DNA of 64,000 nucleotides, from contig NC_007955.1 in assembly GCF_000013725.1 (NCBI RefSeq), forward strand, positions 1,333,579 through 1,397,578, read 5' to 3'. Below are positions 46,808 to 55,459 of the stretch, piece after piece. This DNA comes from Methanococcoides burtonii DSM 6242 (lineage in GTDB: Archaea > Halobacteriota > Methanosarcinia > Methanosarcinales > Methanosarcinaceae). The notes beneath the pieces were generated by a model, which made no database searches, was not told where the DNA came from, and worked only from the letters and a program-made list of their open reading frames with translations. Position 1 is the first letter of the stretch; each line of letters begins with the position of its first letter. Made by a program: the position numbers and the translations under genes.

Positions 46808-47166
46808 CAGTTATCATCTCCTTTTGCCATGTAGATCGCACCGATCAATGAAGAGAGCAATACTATGGAAAGTATCTCAAATGGAACTACAAAGTCTGTA
46901 AATATCAATACACCCAGAGCTTTGATGTTACTTTGATCAGCAATATTCTGTGGAAGCTGGTCCACTGTTGTCCATCCGGTACCATATAGTGATACAAAGA
47001 TCACCGCAAGGAACAGAGCCGCGATAGTTAACCTGAACATCGTATCAAGGACACCTCTCAAAGAAGGTGCCTCTATGTTCAGCAACTTTATTATCTGTTT
47101 CTTAGGATGGAACTGGTGAATGAATGAATCCAGAATTGTTGGACGATCATTGGTCATTGTTCTCAC
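46807..47166 (-). CDS. fpoJ2: F420H2 dehydrogenase subunit FpoJ, C-terminal half
   Basis: This 119-residue protein corresponds to the second half of NuoJ. It has two or three hydrophobic helices, [17 protein letters not shown] and [19 protein letters not shown], the latter with the AAFELLSI-like loop. Start is GTG 47166 or ATG 47157; either overlaps the first half. In Methanosarcina the fpoJ gene is also split in two, so this is native and not a frameshift. Confidence 0.9.
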   Translation of the reverse strand: MRTMTNDRPTILDSFIHQFHPKKQIIKLLNIEAPSLRGVLDTMFRLTIAALFLAVIFVSLYGTGWTTVDQLPQNIADQSNIKALGVLIFTDFVVPFEILSIVLLSSLIGAIYMAKGDDN

Positions 47167-47431
47167 GCCCCATTGTTTTCTTAGTCAGCATCACTGCGAA
47201 CAGTATCAGAACTCCAATTGCTCCTACATACACAAGGATCTGGACAATACCCAAAAACTGTGCATTCAGCATTATGTAAACAGCGGCAACTGTAAACATA
47301 GAGATGATCAGTGCAAGTGCTGCACGGACTATATCCTTTGTTACTACTGAAAGGATAGCAAATGAGATCAGTACAAGAGCAACGATAAAGAAGATGATAC
47401 CTTCGATTATACCTATCATTTCACTCACCAT
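47147..47431 (-). CDS. fpoJ1: F420H2 dehydrogenase subunit FpoJ, N-terminal half
   Basis: This 94-residue protein has three helices and the NuoJ core VQILVYVGAIGVLILFAVML, which includes the pi-bulge VYVGAIGVL thought to move during coupling. The start ATG 47429-47431 overlaps the fpoI stop by 11 bases. Its stop overlaps the start of the second half. The pair together equals one NuoJ. Confidence 0.92.
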   Translation of the reverse strand: MVSEMIGIIEGIIFFIVALVLISFAILSVVTKDIVRAALALIISMFTVAAVYIMLNAQFLGIVQILVYVGAIGVLILFAVMLTKKTMGRENNDQ

Positions 47432-47828
47432 TCTCCCCTACCGGAATTTCACGTGCTAACATGTCCGGAGTGTACAATAATTCTTCATGGGTCAATCTTA
47501 TCACACCGGTTGTGTAGACTTTTGTGCTTGAAAGCGCATCCTGTGGACATTGATCGATACAAAGACCACAGAACATACAGTGGCTAATATCGATAGCAGG
47601 GAACCATCTTGTTTTGTCACTGTCTTTGTTTACCCTTGCCCTTACGATCTTGATCGCACTGTTGGGGCAGGTGTTTGCGCAAATACCACAGCCTATACAT
47701 TTACTTTTATCAAGTTTTTGAAGCCCCCTGAACCTGTCAGATAATTCGGTGGGCACCTCAGGATACCTTCTGGTAATAGGGGGCTTGTAGATATTCTTAA
47801 CAGCTCGAACAATATTTTTCAATACCAT
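47421..47828 (-). CDS. fpoI: F420H2 dehydrogenase subunit FpoI
   Basis: This 135-residue iron-sulfur protein is NuoI-like. Two 4Fe-4S motifs are visible: CIGCGICANTCP and CMFCGLCIDQCP. They carry electrons toward the FpoB cluster. A basic N-terminal part (NIYKPPITRRYPE) is usual for the family. It lies in the peripheral arm of the complex. Confidence 0.96.
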   Translation of the reverse strand: MVLKNIVRAVKNIYKPPITRRYPEVPTELSDRFRGLQKLDKSKCIGCGICANTCPNSAIKIVRARVNKDSDKTRWFPAIDISHCMFCGLCIDQCPQDALSSTKVYTTGVIRLTHEELLYTPDMLAREIPVGENGE

Positions 47829-47832
47829 GGTA

Positions 47833-48867
47833 TCACATTCCCAGATAAATACCCAGCATTATTGCCCATCCAAGGTTCAATAATGAAAGTGGGAGAAGTC
47901 TTTTCCAGCTCAGGTCAACAACCTGATCGATCCTGAACCTTGGAACAGCCCATCTAAGCATGATGATGGTCAGTATAACAAGAGCGACCTTCAACAGATA
48001 GAATAATGTTGGAAGGAAAACTCCAAGTATCGTGACATTTGTCAGGAATGAAGGTAGATTCCAGCCACCAAGGAACAAGAGTACAACAAGCATTGAACCA
48101 AGGATCAGGTGGATATATTCAGCAAAGAAACCAAGACCAAATCTCATACCTGTGTATTCTGTGATCCATCCTGCGACCAGTTCTTCTTCAGATTCGTTCT
48201 GATCGAACGGAAGACGACCCATATCGGCCATCAATGCAATAAAGAACACGATGAATCCGAGAGGCTGAAGGAATATGAACCAGATCGGGCTCTGTGCCTG
48301 TGCTATCTCAACAATATTCAATGAACCTACCATTACAGCTACACTTACTATAGTGATACCGAGTGGAACTTCATATCCGATCATTCTTGCAAAGTTCCTG
48401 AAAGCACCAAGAAGTGAATACTTGTTGTTGGAACTGTATGCATACATGAAAGCACCGATAATAGAGATCGAAGACACTGCTTCAATATAAAGAATACTTA
48501 TGTCCATTTCTGTACCCACGATAGGATACTCGACACCATTGACAAAGACTGCACCGAATGGAATTGCCACAAGCATCAGGAACACTGAACCCATAAGCAC
48601 GATAGGTGCTGATACGAACAGTAAACGGTCTGCTTTTGATGGAATAAGATCTTCTTTGGTCATCAACTTGATAGCATCGGCCACAAGCTGGAACAGACCG
48701 AAAGGACCTACATATTTAGGACCAAGCCTGAACTGAATATCGCCTGATAGTTTACGTTCAAACCAGACAACTATCATAGCACCGCCGAAAACTACACCGA
48801 TCAGACAAAGACCGATCAGAGTGCGAACCCAGGGATTGAAAAGAATATCTATAACTTCTGAAGACAT
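47833..48867 (-). CDS. fpoH: F420H2 dehydrogenase subunit FpoH
   Basis: I use ATG 48867, about six bases after AGGTGA; the frame extends to GTG 48876 within the fpoD stop. The protein of 344 residues is NuoH-like, with about eight helices. It shows ERKLSGDIQFRLGPKYVGPFG and the acidic loop LPFDQNESEEELVAGW with its conserved glutamates, part of the quinone or methanophenazine chamber. It joins the peripheral arm to the membrane arm. Confidence 0.96.
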   Translation of the reverse strand: MSSEVIDILFNPWVRTLIGLCLIGVVFGGAMIVVWFERKLSGDIQFRLGPKYVGPFGLFQLVADAIKLMTKEDLIPSKADRLLFVSAPIVLMGSVFLMLVAIPFGAVFVNGVEYPIVGTEMDISILYIEAVSSISIIGAFMYAYSSNNKYSLLGAFRNFARMIGYEVPLGITIVSVAVMVGSLNIVEIAQAQSPIWFIFLQPLGFIVFFIALMADMGRLPFDQNESEEELVAGWITEYTGMRFGLGFFAEYIHLILGSMLVVLLFLGGWNLPSFLTNVTILGVFLPTLFYLLKVALVILTIIMLRWAVPRFRIDQVVDLSWKRLLPLSLLNLGWAIMLGIYLGM

Positions 48868-48872
48868 CATAA

Positions 48873-49997
48873 TCACCTGTCCGCCTCACTCGTACATCCG
48901 TCCATACTGCCTGCAATTGCAGCCACATCGGCAATAGTAGTGCCTTTTATCAGTGGAGGTAATGCCTGCATTGTCGGATATACCGGTCCCCTTATCTTTA
49001 CACGGTGAGGTTTGTCAGAACCATCTGATACCACATAGAATCCCATTTCTCCACGTGGATCCTCTACCCTGTGGAAAATATCTCCCTCAGGAACCCTCAT
49101 CACAGGTGTCCTTACACCGTATAATGAATCCTCGAAGAAGATAGGGCCGCTTGGCATCTGGTCAAGACATTGTTCTATTATGTACATTGCTTCCAGCATT
49201 TCTTCGAGCCTCACATTGATACGGGCTGCGATGTCGCCGTCAGTAGCTGTACATACTTTGAAATCAAGGTCCTTGTAAACAAGATAAGGTTCATCTTTCC
49301 TTATATCGAAAGGAACGCCTGTTGCACGAAGTGCCGGTCCTGATACCCCAAGATCTCTTGCAGTCTTTGAATCAAGAACACCAACACCGAAACAACGTAA
49401 CTTGTAGATCTCATCATGGTTGAACAGCTTATCATAATCTGCTATCTGTTCCCTGAGACTTGCAAATACGGCTACAGATTTTTCCTTGAATCCTTCAGGA
49501 AGATCATCACGTACACCGCCAAACCTGAGGAATGTGTGTGTGATACGTGCTCCTGTCACCATGTCCATCAAAGAGAGAATATCTTCCCTTTCCTTGATCG
49601 TATACATGAACATTGATACGAAACCAATGAACTCACCGAACTCACCCATTCCAAGAAGGTGGCTCTGTAATCTTGACAGTTCTTCAACAATAACCCTGAT
49701 ATACTGGGATTTTTCAGGAACTTCAATGTCTGCAAGTTTTTCAACAGCACCGACATAAGCTTCTTCGTTTGTCATTGCTGTAAGATAACAGATCCTGTCA
49801 ACGATAGGTATGCCTTGAAGGTACGTTTTGTTTTCTAAGATTTTTTCAATACCCTTGTGAATAAATCCCAACTCGATATCACCATCGACCACGGTTTCAC
49901 CTTTCAGTTTCAGGTTTAACCTAAATGGTCCTGGTTGCATCGGATGTTGAGGTCCAAGGTGAACGATCATTTCTGATGGGCCAACTGTTTCATCCAT
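48873..49997 (-). CDS. fpoD: F420H2 dehydrogenase subunit FpoD
   Basis: This 374-residue subunit is NuoD-like, the hydrogenase-derived large subunit. The lead LGPQHPMQPGPFRLNLKL is characteristic, with RICYLTAMTNEEAYVGAVE and the GSMDGCTSEADR end. As in complex I it has lost the Ni-binding cysteine pairs. It contributes to the electron acceptor site near FpoH and FpoB. Confidence 0.97.
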   Translation of the reverse strand: MDETVGPSEMIVHLGPQHPMQPGPFRLNLKLKGETVVDGDIELGFIHKGIEKILENKTYLQGIPIVDRICYLTAMTNEEAYVGAVEKLADIEVPEKSQYIRVIVEELSRLQSHLLGMGEFGEFIGFVSMFMYTIKEREDILSLMDMVTGARITHTFLRFGGVRDDLPEGFKEKSVAVFASLREQIADYDKLFNHDEIYKLRCFGVGVLDSKTARDLGVSGPALRATGVPFDIRKDEPYLVYKDLDFKVCTATDGDIAARINVRLEEMLEAMYIIEQCLDQMPSGPIFFEDSLYGVRTPVMRVPEGDIFHRVEDPRGEMGFYVVSDGSDKPHRVKIRGPVYPTMQALPPLIKGTTIADVAAIAGSMDGCTSEADR

Positions 49998-50007
49998 ATT
50001 TATACCC

Positions 50008-50484
50008 TCACACCAAATTTCTGGCAGTTCTGTTCGGGAAGCCTTCGTAATCCTTTCTCAAAGGCCAATCTCCCATCAATTCATCTGGGAGGACCAGAGG
50101 TTTGAGGTTGGGGTGATTGTTAAATTTAACACCGAACAGTTCGTATGTTTCTCTTTCATACCAATTTGCATTCCAATAAACAGGAACAATAGACTCGATC
50201 TCCGGAGCATCACGGGGAAGTTTAATTTTGATGGTCATTAGAACAGAATGGTCATATGAACCAATGTGATAAACAACCACGATCTCGTTCCTTTTAGGAT
50301 AATCTACAGCAGTCTCGCTTGAGAGATGATCAAATAAAAGTTCATCTTTCATGTACTGGCAGACTTCTACGATCTTTTCCGGTTCCAGATAAGCAGATAC
50401 CCTGATATCAGAATCTGCTTTTGCATCCACGAGGGAGTCCTGGAACTTATTAACCAATGAATCAATAATGGTTTTTGCATCCAT
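50008..50484 (-). CDS. fpoC: F420H2 dehydrogenase subunit FpoC
   Basis: This 158-residue subunit is NuoC-like. It ends in the ERETYELFGVKFNNHPNLKP and GDWPLRKDYEGFP region, the family's most conserved part. It has no cofactors and stabilises the peripheral arm. It follows fpoB by nine bases and precedes fpoD. Confidence 0.96.
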   Translation of the reverse strand: MDAKTIIDSLVNKFQDSLVDAKADSDIRVSAYLEPEKIVEVCQYMKDELLFDHLSSETAVDYPKRNEIVVVYHIGSYDHSVLMTIKIKLPRDAPEIESIVPVYWNANWYERETYELFGVKFNNHPNLKPLVLPDELMGDWPLRKDYEGFPNRTARNLV

Positions 50485-50493
50485 GTAATCACC

Positions 50494-51048
50494 TCAATAA
50501 TCCGTCCCATGGTCCTTTTTAGCCATGATCTTCTTCTGAAGCTCAATGAATCCCTGAAGCAGGGCTTCCGGCCTTGGTGGACATCCTGGAATAAAAACAT
50601 CTATAGGGAACATTTTATCGATGTTCTGCACTGTGCTGTAAGATTCATAGAAAGGACCACCACTAATAGAGCAGTCACCCATGCAAATTACCCACTTTGG
50701 TGCAGCCATCTGTTCCCAGAGCGTATTAAGAGCAGGAAGGTATTTCTTTGTCACATATCCACTAATGATCATGACATCTGCAGCCCTTGGGGAATTACGT
50801 GGGATGATACCGAACCTGTCAGTATCATAGTGTGCACAACCGGTAGCGATCATTTCCACACCACAGCAACCCATTGGCTGAGTCAGGAACCACAGAGAGT
50901 TCTTCCTACCCCAGTTAATTAAATCCTGGGCCTTTGTCTTTTTCAAGAATTCAGTGATAGCCATGGAAGTGGTGGTGATTACACCGGGGATCTCTTCCAC
51001 GTACCCCTCCTGATTCTCGACTGTTTCGTTATCGTTTAATTCATCCAT
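50494..51048 (-). CDS. fpoB: F420H2 dehydrogenase subunit FpoB
   Basis: This 184-residue protein is NuoB-like and carries the terminal 4Fe-4S cluster (N2). The four cysteine ligands appear in QPMGCCGVEMIATGC, MGDCSISGG and PGCPPRPEALLQG. An acidic N-terminal extension (DELNDNETVENQEGY) of about 20 residues is present. The start overlaps the fpoA stop by 13 bases. Confidence 0.97.
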   Translation of the reverse strand: MDELNDNETVENQEGYVEEIPGVITTTSMAITEFLKKTKAQDLINWGRKNSLWFLTQPMGCCGVEMIATGCAHYDTDRFGIIPRNSPRAADVMIISGYVTKKYLPALNTLWEQMAAPKWVICMGDCSISGGPFYESYSTVQNIDKMFPIDVFIPGCPPRPEALLQGFIELQKKIMAKKDHGTDY

Positions 51049-51431
51049 TTAAGAGCACCCTTCTTCCATAAGTATGCATATCCGAACAACAGAACAAAAA
51101 TGAAGATAAGCATCTCAACGATCGCTGTTACCATATCGACAGAGGTACCCTGATAGATCATTGCCCATGGGTACAGGAAAAGAACTTCGATATCGAACAG
51201 AACAAATGCTATCGCATAAAGATAATACTCAACATTGAACTGTATCCGCGCATCTCCTAACGGATCTGAACCACATTCATAGGTCGTGTATTTGTTAGGT
51301 GATTTGCTTCTGGGGCTTACCAACTTAACCATAGCCATCGTTGCCGGAGGCATCAGAAGCGAAACAACAAGAAACACAGCAACCGGAATGTAACTATTGA
51401 TAATACTGCTACTATCGATTATTACTGACAT
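51036..51431 (-). CDS. fpoA: F420H2 dehydrogenase subunit FpoA
   Basis: This 131-residue NuoA-like protein has three helices and the conserved loop KYTTYECGSDPLGDARIQFN followed by VEYYLYAIAFVLFDIEVLFL. It is the first gene of the fpo operon. The F420H2-oxidising FpoF subunit is not in the window and is expected elsewhere. A ribosome site GGTGATTCATC lies upstream. Confidence 0.97.
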   Translation of the reverse strand: MSVIIDSSSIINSYIPVAVFLVVSLLMPPATMAMVKLVSPRSKSPNKYTTYECGSDPLGDARIQFNVEYYLYAIAFVLFDIEVLFLYPWAMIYQGTSVDMVTAIVEMLIFIFVLLFGYAYLWKKGALKWMN

Positions 51432-51470
51432 GATGAATCACCTGAAGATTAATAATCGTAGATATAGTAG

Positions 51471-51483
51471 TCTCTATATAACT
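51471..51483 (-). promoter_or_regulatory. fpoA: TATA box of the fpo operon
   Basis: On the minus strand GGAAATAGTTATATAGAGA contains a TATA-like TTATATAG with an upstream purine-rich BRE-like part. It is about 45 bases before the fpoA ATG, the right distance for a start site near 51450 and a short leader. It is the best single candidate in this intergenic region. Confidence 0.6.
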
Positions 51484-51676
51484 ATTTCCAAAAAACACAC
51501 ATTCATAACAAAAGATGACTAAATATCAACAGGAGAAGAATAGAAGGACTGTGCAGATTTTGAATAGAAATTTAGTAAAAAAACGCATATTTGAAATTTC
51601 TTTGAGTGGGAAAAGTGAGTATTCTGCAAAATTTAAAAAAAGTCAAAGAAAGCAGGACATATCTGCTTTACAGATA

Positions 51677-52183
51677 TCAGACTATCTTTGGAGAGAAATA
51701 CTTCTTGACCATTGCCCCACAATTCGAACAAGATATCACAAGCCACTCTCCAACTTCTTCAGATTCATATTTATCAAAGATGGAAGTGTCACAGCTCGGA
51801 CATTTGTAATATTCCTTGAAATAATAATGATAGAACTGTGGTGTTCCCTCAAGCCAATCAAGCACCTCATGCATTCGTTCAAAATAGCGCTGCTTTGAAG
51901 GTATCTTACTTTCATGGAGAGCATTATCTGCGCGCTCAGAAATATCGACAGTATATTTGTGTGATTTAGAGAGGATCTTCTTGTAATCACTCACATATCG
52001 ACTAGTATTATCAAGATAGTGCAGATAGCCTTCATGCGCCTTCGGTTTAGTAGCATCGCTCACCGTTTTCATGAAATACTCGCTCATCACGTCTTCCATG
52101 ATATCAGCACAGGAGGTACAGATATTGTAGCTCTCATATTGCTTGAAATCCTGATCATCCCCACATATCACGCATTTTTCCAT
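51677..52183 (-). CDS. zinc-ribbon protein of unknown function
   Basis: This 168-residue protein has CVICGDDQD at the start, CTSCADIME nearby, and a second pair CPSCDTS and CSNCGAMV at the end. The middle is a charged helical stretch. The metal pairs suggest two zinc ribbons; DNA or RNA binding is possible but unproven. It stands between fpo and DUF22 on the minus strand and does not belong to fpo by spacing (245 bases). Confidence 0.72.
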   Translation of the reverse strand: MEKCVICGDDQDFKQYESYNICTSCADIMEDVMSEYFMKTVSDATKPKAHEGYLHYLDNTSRYVSDYKKILSKSHKYTVDISERADNALHESKIPSKQRYFERMHEVLDWLEGTPQFYHYYFKEYYKCPSCDTSIFDKYESEEVGEWLVISCSNCGAMVKKYFSPKIV

Positions 52184-52203
52184 TTAAATCCCCCTGGAGC
52201 TGT

Positions 52204-52623
52204 TCATTTAACAAGAACAGGTTTCATAGCTTCCCTTGTGAACATGATCGGGAAGACATTCAATACACCAAGCAGGTCCCCTGCCCTAACCTTTCCAGTC
52301 TCCTGTCCGAATACATAAGCATGACTGATAGTACGCGGACTTTCAACAAGGCAATTTCCTTCCTTTGAAGATACCTTCAGAACGGAAGCAACTGCATGAT
52401 AAGTAAACGCACATGGAATTGCAAGTGTGTCAGCGTCCAATGTGACCTCTTTAATAGCGATCTTCTTATATTCTCCAGCACGAAGTTCCAGATCCTCATT
52501 AGATATCACCATCTCCCACTTTGCGCGGGTGGCAATAGTAAATTCATAAGGCGCAGCCTTGACCTTCTTTGAAACCATTTCACCTTCTTTACGAGCTACT
52601 ACTTGTATAGTTTCCGTGGACAT
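52204..52623 (-). CDS. DUF22 family protein
   Basis: I start at ATG 52623 after GGTGAT; the frame to 52635 has no better site. The 139-residue protein is mostly beta and opens MSTETIQVVARKEGEMV, with KKIAIKEVTLDADTLAIP and GDLLGVLNVFPIMF at the end. It fits the archaeal DUF22 family, whose role is unknown. It is 20 bases ahead of the zinc-ribbon gene on the same strand, so the two are probably one operon. Confidence 0.75.
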   Translation of the reverse strand: MSTETIQVVARKEGEMVSKKVKAAPYEFTIATRAKWEMVISNEDLELRAGEYKKIAIKEVTLDADTLAIPCAFTYHAVASVLKVSSKEGNCLVESPRTISHAYVFGQETGKVRAGDLLGVLNVFPIMFTREAMKPVLVK

Positions 52624-52904
52624 GTATATCACCACATTACAATCAGATATATTACTATAAAAGGATTGTCATTATTGATAATGATAATTAGAATACATTG
52701 CTAAATACAAAACAGAACAGCAAAAAAAACTATGCGCCCACAAATAATAGTACAATACAAATAGAACGCATCAGTATTAATACATTGCTTAGTTACCAGG
52801 CCTACATAAGACAACATCGAAATATATGAAACACATTTCCGCAAATTCGAACAAAATACTTTTAATATTAAGGAACTAAAAGAACTCCAACTCGAGGAAG
52901 ATTC

Positions 52905-53066
52905 ATGAAGATCAACGACAACTGTGTTGGATGCGGCCAATGTACAGCATTTTGCAAAATCGATGCGATCATCGTAAAAAGTAAGGCACACATCACCGAT
53001 GCATGTGTAAATTGTGGAATATGTGCAACATATTGCCCCATGAAAGCGATTGAGGCAGATGAATGA
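52905..53066 (+). CDS. 2[4Fe-4S] ferredoxin paired with a flavoprotein
   Basis: This 53-residue protein has CVGCGQCTAFCK and CVNCGICATYCP, two 4Fe-4S motifs; the final residue of the first motif is CK rather than CP. The ATG follows CGAGGAAG. The stop overlaps the start of the flavoprotein gene by four bases (ATGA), so the two are made together. It is probably the electron donor for that enzyme. Confidence 0.93.
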   Translation: MKINDNCVGCGQCTAFCKIDAIIVKSKAHITDACVNCGICATYCPMKAIEADE

Positions 53067-54340
53067 AAGCGATCGTAATAGGAGCAGGGCTGGGAGGGTT
53101 GCTCAGCGCAGCCAAACTATCCGGAAAAGGATATGAAGTCGAAGTGTTCGAACGCCTCGCAATGATAGGAGGAAGGTTCACCAACTTCGACATCAAAGGG
53201 TATCAATTGACCACCGGCGCACTTCACATGCTACCCCATGGACCAACCGGGCCACTTGCTCAACTTATCAGAGAAGTGGGTGCAGATGTCACCATTGAAA
53301 GACAGGACGATACCGCATTCATGAGAATACATGAAGACCTTGAGAATGGAATATACAAAGATGTTTCATTTGGAGAGTTTGGTTCAACATTTTCAGTATG
53401 GAACCGCATAAAACTTGCATTATTATTAATCTCGACCAGAAAATGGCCTCCTAAAAACTGCTCTTTTGGAGAATGGATAACAAAGAACCTCAACATGCCA
53501 ATTGCTCACCAGATGGCAGACTCATTCTGTGGTTGGGCACTGAGCCTGAAAGCAGCAGATACTCCCGTAGAGGAGGCATTTGAGATATTCGAGAATCTCT
53601 ATCGACACGGAGGACCAGGAGTCCCAATAGGTGGCTGTAAAGCAGTTACCGATGCCCTTGCAGACGTTGTAAGGAAAAACGGTGGAAGCATCGAGACAAA
53701 AACAGAAGTTACAGAGATATTGGTGGAGAACGGAAAAGCCGTTGGCGTCCTAATTGATGGACAAAAGCATATGTCAGACATCGTCATCAGCAATATCGGA
53801 CACCCATTCACAAGTGACCTTTACAAGGATGCACCCACCACACCCCAATACAAGCAATACATTGACAAGATAAGAACGATAAAGCCCTCCGCCGGAGTGA
53901 AGATCTGTCTTGCTGCCAATGAACCGCTCATAGGCCATGGGGGGGTGTTGTTCACACCATCGGCAAAAAGGGTCAATGGTATCAATGAGGTCACTAACAT
54001 CGATCCAAAACTCGCACCCCGGGGAAAACATCTGGTCATGGCACACCAGACGGTGCAATGGGACAAAATACCTTACCTTGAAGAAGAGATCGATATGGGC
54101 ATAGCGGACCTAAAACAAATATTCCCGAACAAGGATTACGAGATCATTCTTACACAATCATATTACGGTGGCTGGCCTGTCAACAGGTCTTCATCCGGGA
54201 CCGATATTGGCAATACAACCCCTATAAAAGGGCTATACGTGGTCGGAGATGGCGCAAAAGGCAAGGGTGGGATCGAAGTGGAAGGGGTCGCCCTTGGTGT
54301 TAAAAACACCATGAACCTCATTTTAGGCGAAGTAAATTGA
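53063..54340 (+). CDS. CrtI/phytoene desaturase-like flavoprotein
   Basis: This 425-residue protein opens with the FAD-binding MKAIVIGAGLGGLLSAAKL then ERLAMIGGRFTNF, and ends with the motif LYVVGDGAKGKGGIEVEGVALG. The fold is that of amine oxidases and phytoene desaturase/saturase relatives. The paired ferredoxin suggests a reductive role on an isoprenoid, such as a membrane lipid or methanophenazine side chain; this is inferred. It is a parallel to the ferredoxin-GGR pair at 58.9 kb. Confidence 0.85.
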   Translation: MKAIVIGAGLGGLLSAAKLSGKGYEVEVFERLAMIGGRFTNFDIKGYQLTTGALHMLPHGPTGPLAQLIREVGADVTIERQDDTAFMRIHEDLENGIYKDVSFGEFGSTFSVWNRIKLALLLISTRKWPPKNCSFGEWITKNLNMPIAHQMADSFCGWALSLKAADTPVEEAFEIFENLYRHGGPGVPIGGCKAVTDALADVVRKNGGSIETKTEVTEILVENGKAVGVLIDGQKHMSDIVISNIGHPFTSDLYKDAPTTPQYKQYIDKIRTIKPSAGVKICLAANEPLIGHGGVLFTPSAKRVNGINEVTNIDPKLAPRGKHLVMAHQTVQWDKIPYLEEEIDMGIADLKQIFPNKDYEIILTQSYYGGWPVNRSSSGTDIGNTTPIKGLYVVGDGAKGKGGIEVEGVALGVKNTMNLILGEVN

Positions 54341-54466
54341 TCATTTCACCGATTTCTTTTTTTTCTTATAAGGGGTTCAAGAATATTATTTAGTTCCCAG
54401 CAAAAATATATTAGTTGGAACCTTCAATTAAGCTTATGTACTAAATCCTTCATTCATTGACCAATT

Positions 54467-55459
54467 ATGCCCGAATTTGTGACATTCTCGCGCAATGTTT
54501 TCATTCCTGTTACCAATATTTGCAGGAACCTTTGCGGCTATTGCACCTTTAGGCGCGATGCCGGACATCCTGAAGCCCACCTAATGAGCATGTCGGAGAT
54601 CAGGCCAATCCTTGAAAGGGGAGAAAAGGCAGGATGTACTGAAGCCCTTTTTGTTTTTGGAGAATATGCTGAAGAAGTACCGGAATATCTACTGGAACTT
54701 GAAAAACTTGGATATTCCACTACTGTCGAGTATGTCGCAGACCTTTGTAAACTTGCTATCGAAATAGGACTTCTGCCGCATACCAATGCCGGTATTCTGA
54801 ACCGGAAAGAACTCGAGATATTGAAGCCTTTGAACATAAGCATGGGTCTTATGCTGGAAACTACTGCGGAACTGAAAGCACATTCAGAATCTCCGGGAAA
54901 AAAACCATCCACCCGCATAGAAATGATAAGGACTGCCGGCAAGTTAAAGATACCATTTACCACAGGCATACTGGTGGGTATCGGAGAAACAAAGGATGAC
55001 CGCAAACGTTCACTCAATACCATTGCAGATATTCACAAGGAATTTGGACACATACAAGAGGTCATCATCCAGAACTTCATGCCAAAACCTGACACCCCTA
55101 TGGCAGACCATGCCCCCCCATCAAAAGAAGAAATGATAGATACAGTTGCGATTGCAAGAGAAATACTGCCTTCAGATGTTGCAGTTCAGGTCGCACCAAA
55201 CCTTATCGACCCATATTCATTGATAAAAGCAGGTGCATCAGACCTTGGAGGGATATCACCCACAACCATTGACTGGATAAATCCGGAAGCTGAGTGGCCG
55301 GATGTCATCGAACTTCAAAAGATGATAAAAGAAATAGAACTTCGGGAAAGATTGCCCATATACCCACAGCACATAAAGAAAGGATGGTACAGCAACAACC
55401 TTTCCTACCTGATAGAAACACTTACTGATAAAAACGGATTTAAGAGGAAGCAGCGATGA
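54467..55459 (+). CDS. cofG: CofG, FO synthase subunit 1
   Basis: This 330-residue radical SAM enzyme makes 7,8-didemethyl-8-hydroxy-5-deazariboflavin (FO) together with CofH. The cluster motif CRNLCGYC comes near residue 25, after NVFIPVTNI. The segment VEYVADLCKLAIEIG and IQNFMPKPDTPMADHAPP is typical. Its stop overlaps the first cofH start by four bases. No ribosome site is clear. Confidence 0.95.
   Translation: MPEFVTFSRNVFIPVTNICRNLCGYCTFRRDAGHPEAHLMSMSEIRPILERGEKAGCTEALFVFGEYAEEVPEYLLELEKLGYSTTVEYVADLCKLAIEIGLLPHTNAGILNRKELEILKPLNISMGLMLETTAELKAHSESPGKKPSTRIEMIRTAGKLKIPFTTGILVGIGETKDDRKRSLNTIADIHKEFGHIQEVIIQNFMPKPDTPMADHAPPSKEEMIDTVAIAREILPSDVAVQVAPNLIDPYSLIKAGASDLGGISPTTIDWINPEAEWPDVIELQKMIKEIELRERLPIYPQHIKKGWYSNNLSYLIETLTDKNGFKRKQR

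Noticed and set aside
46807-47431. Frameshift in fpoJ
   Set aside because: Split fpoJ is normal in Methanosarcina, and both halves have starts and overlaps.
51515-51898. 127-codon plus-strand ORF
   Set aside because: It lies largely over the zinc-ribbon gene of the other strand and has no family or ribosome site.
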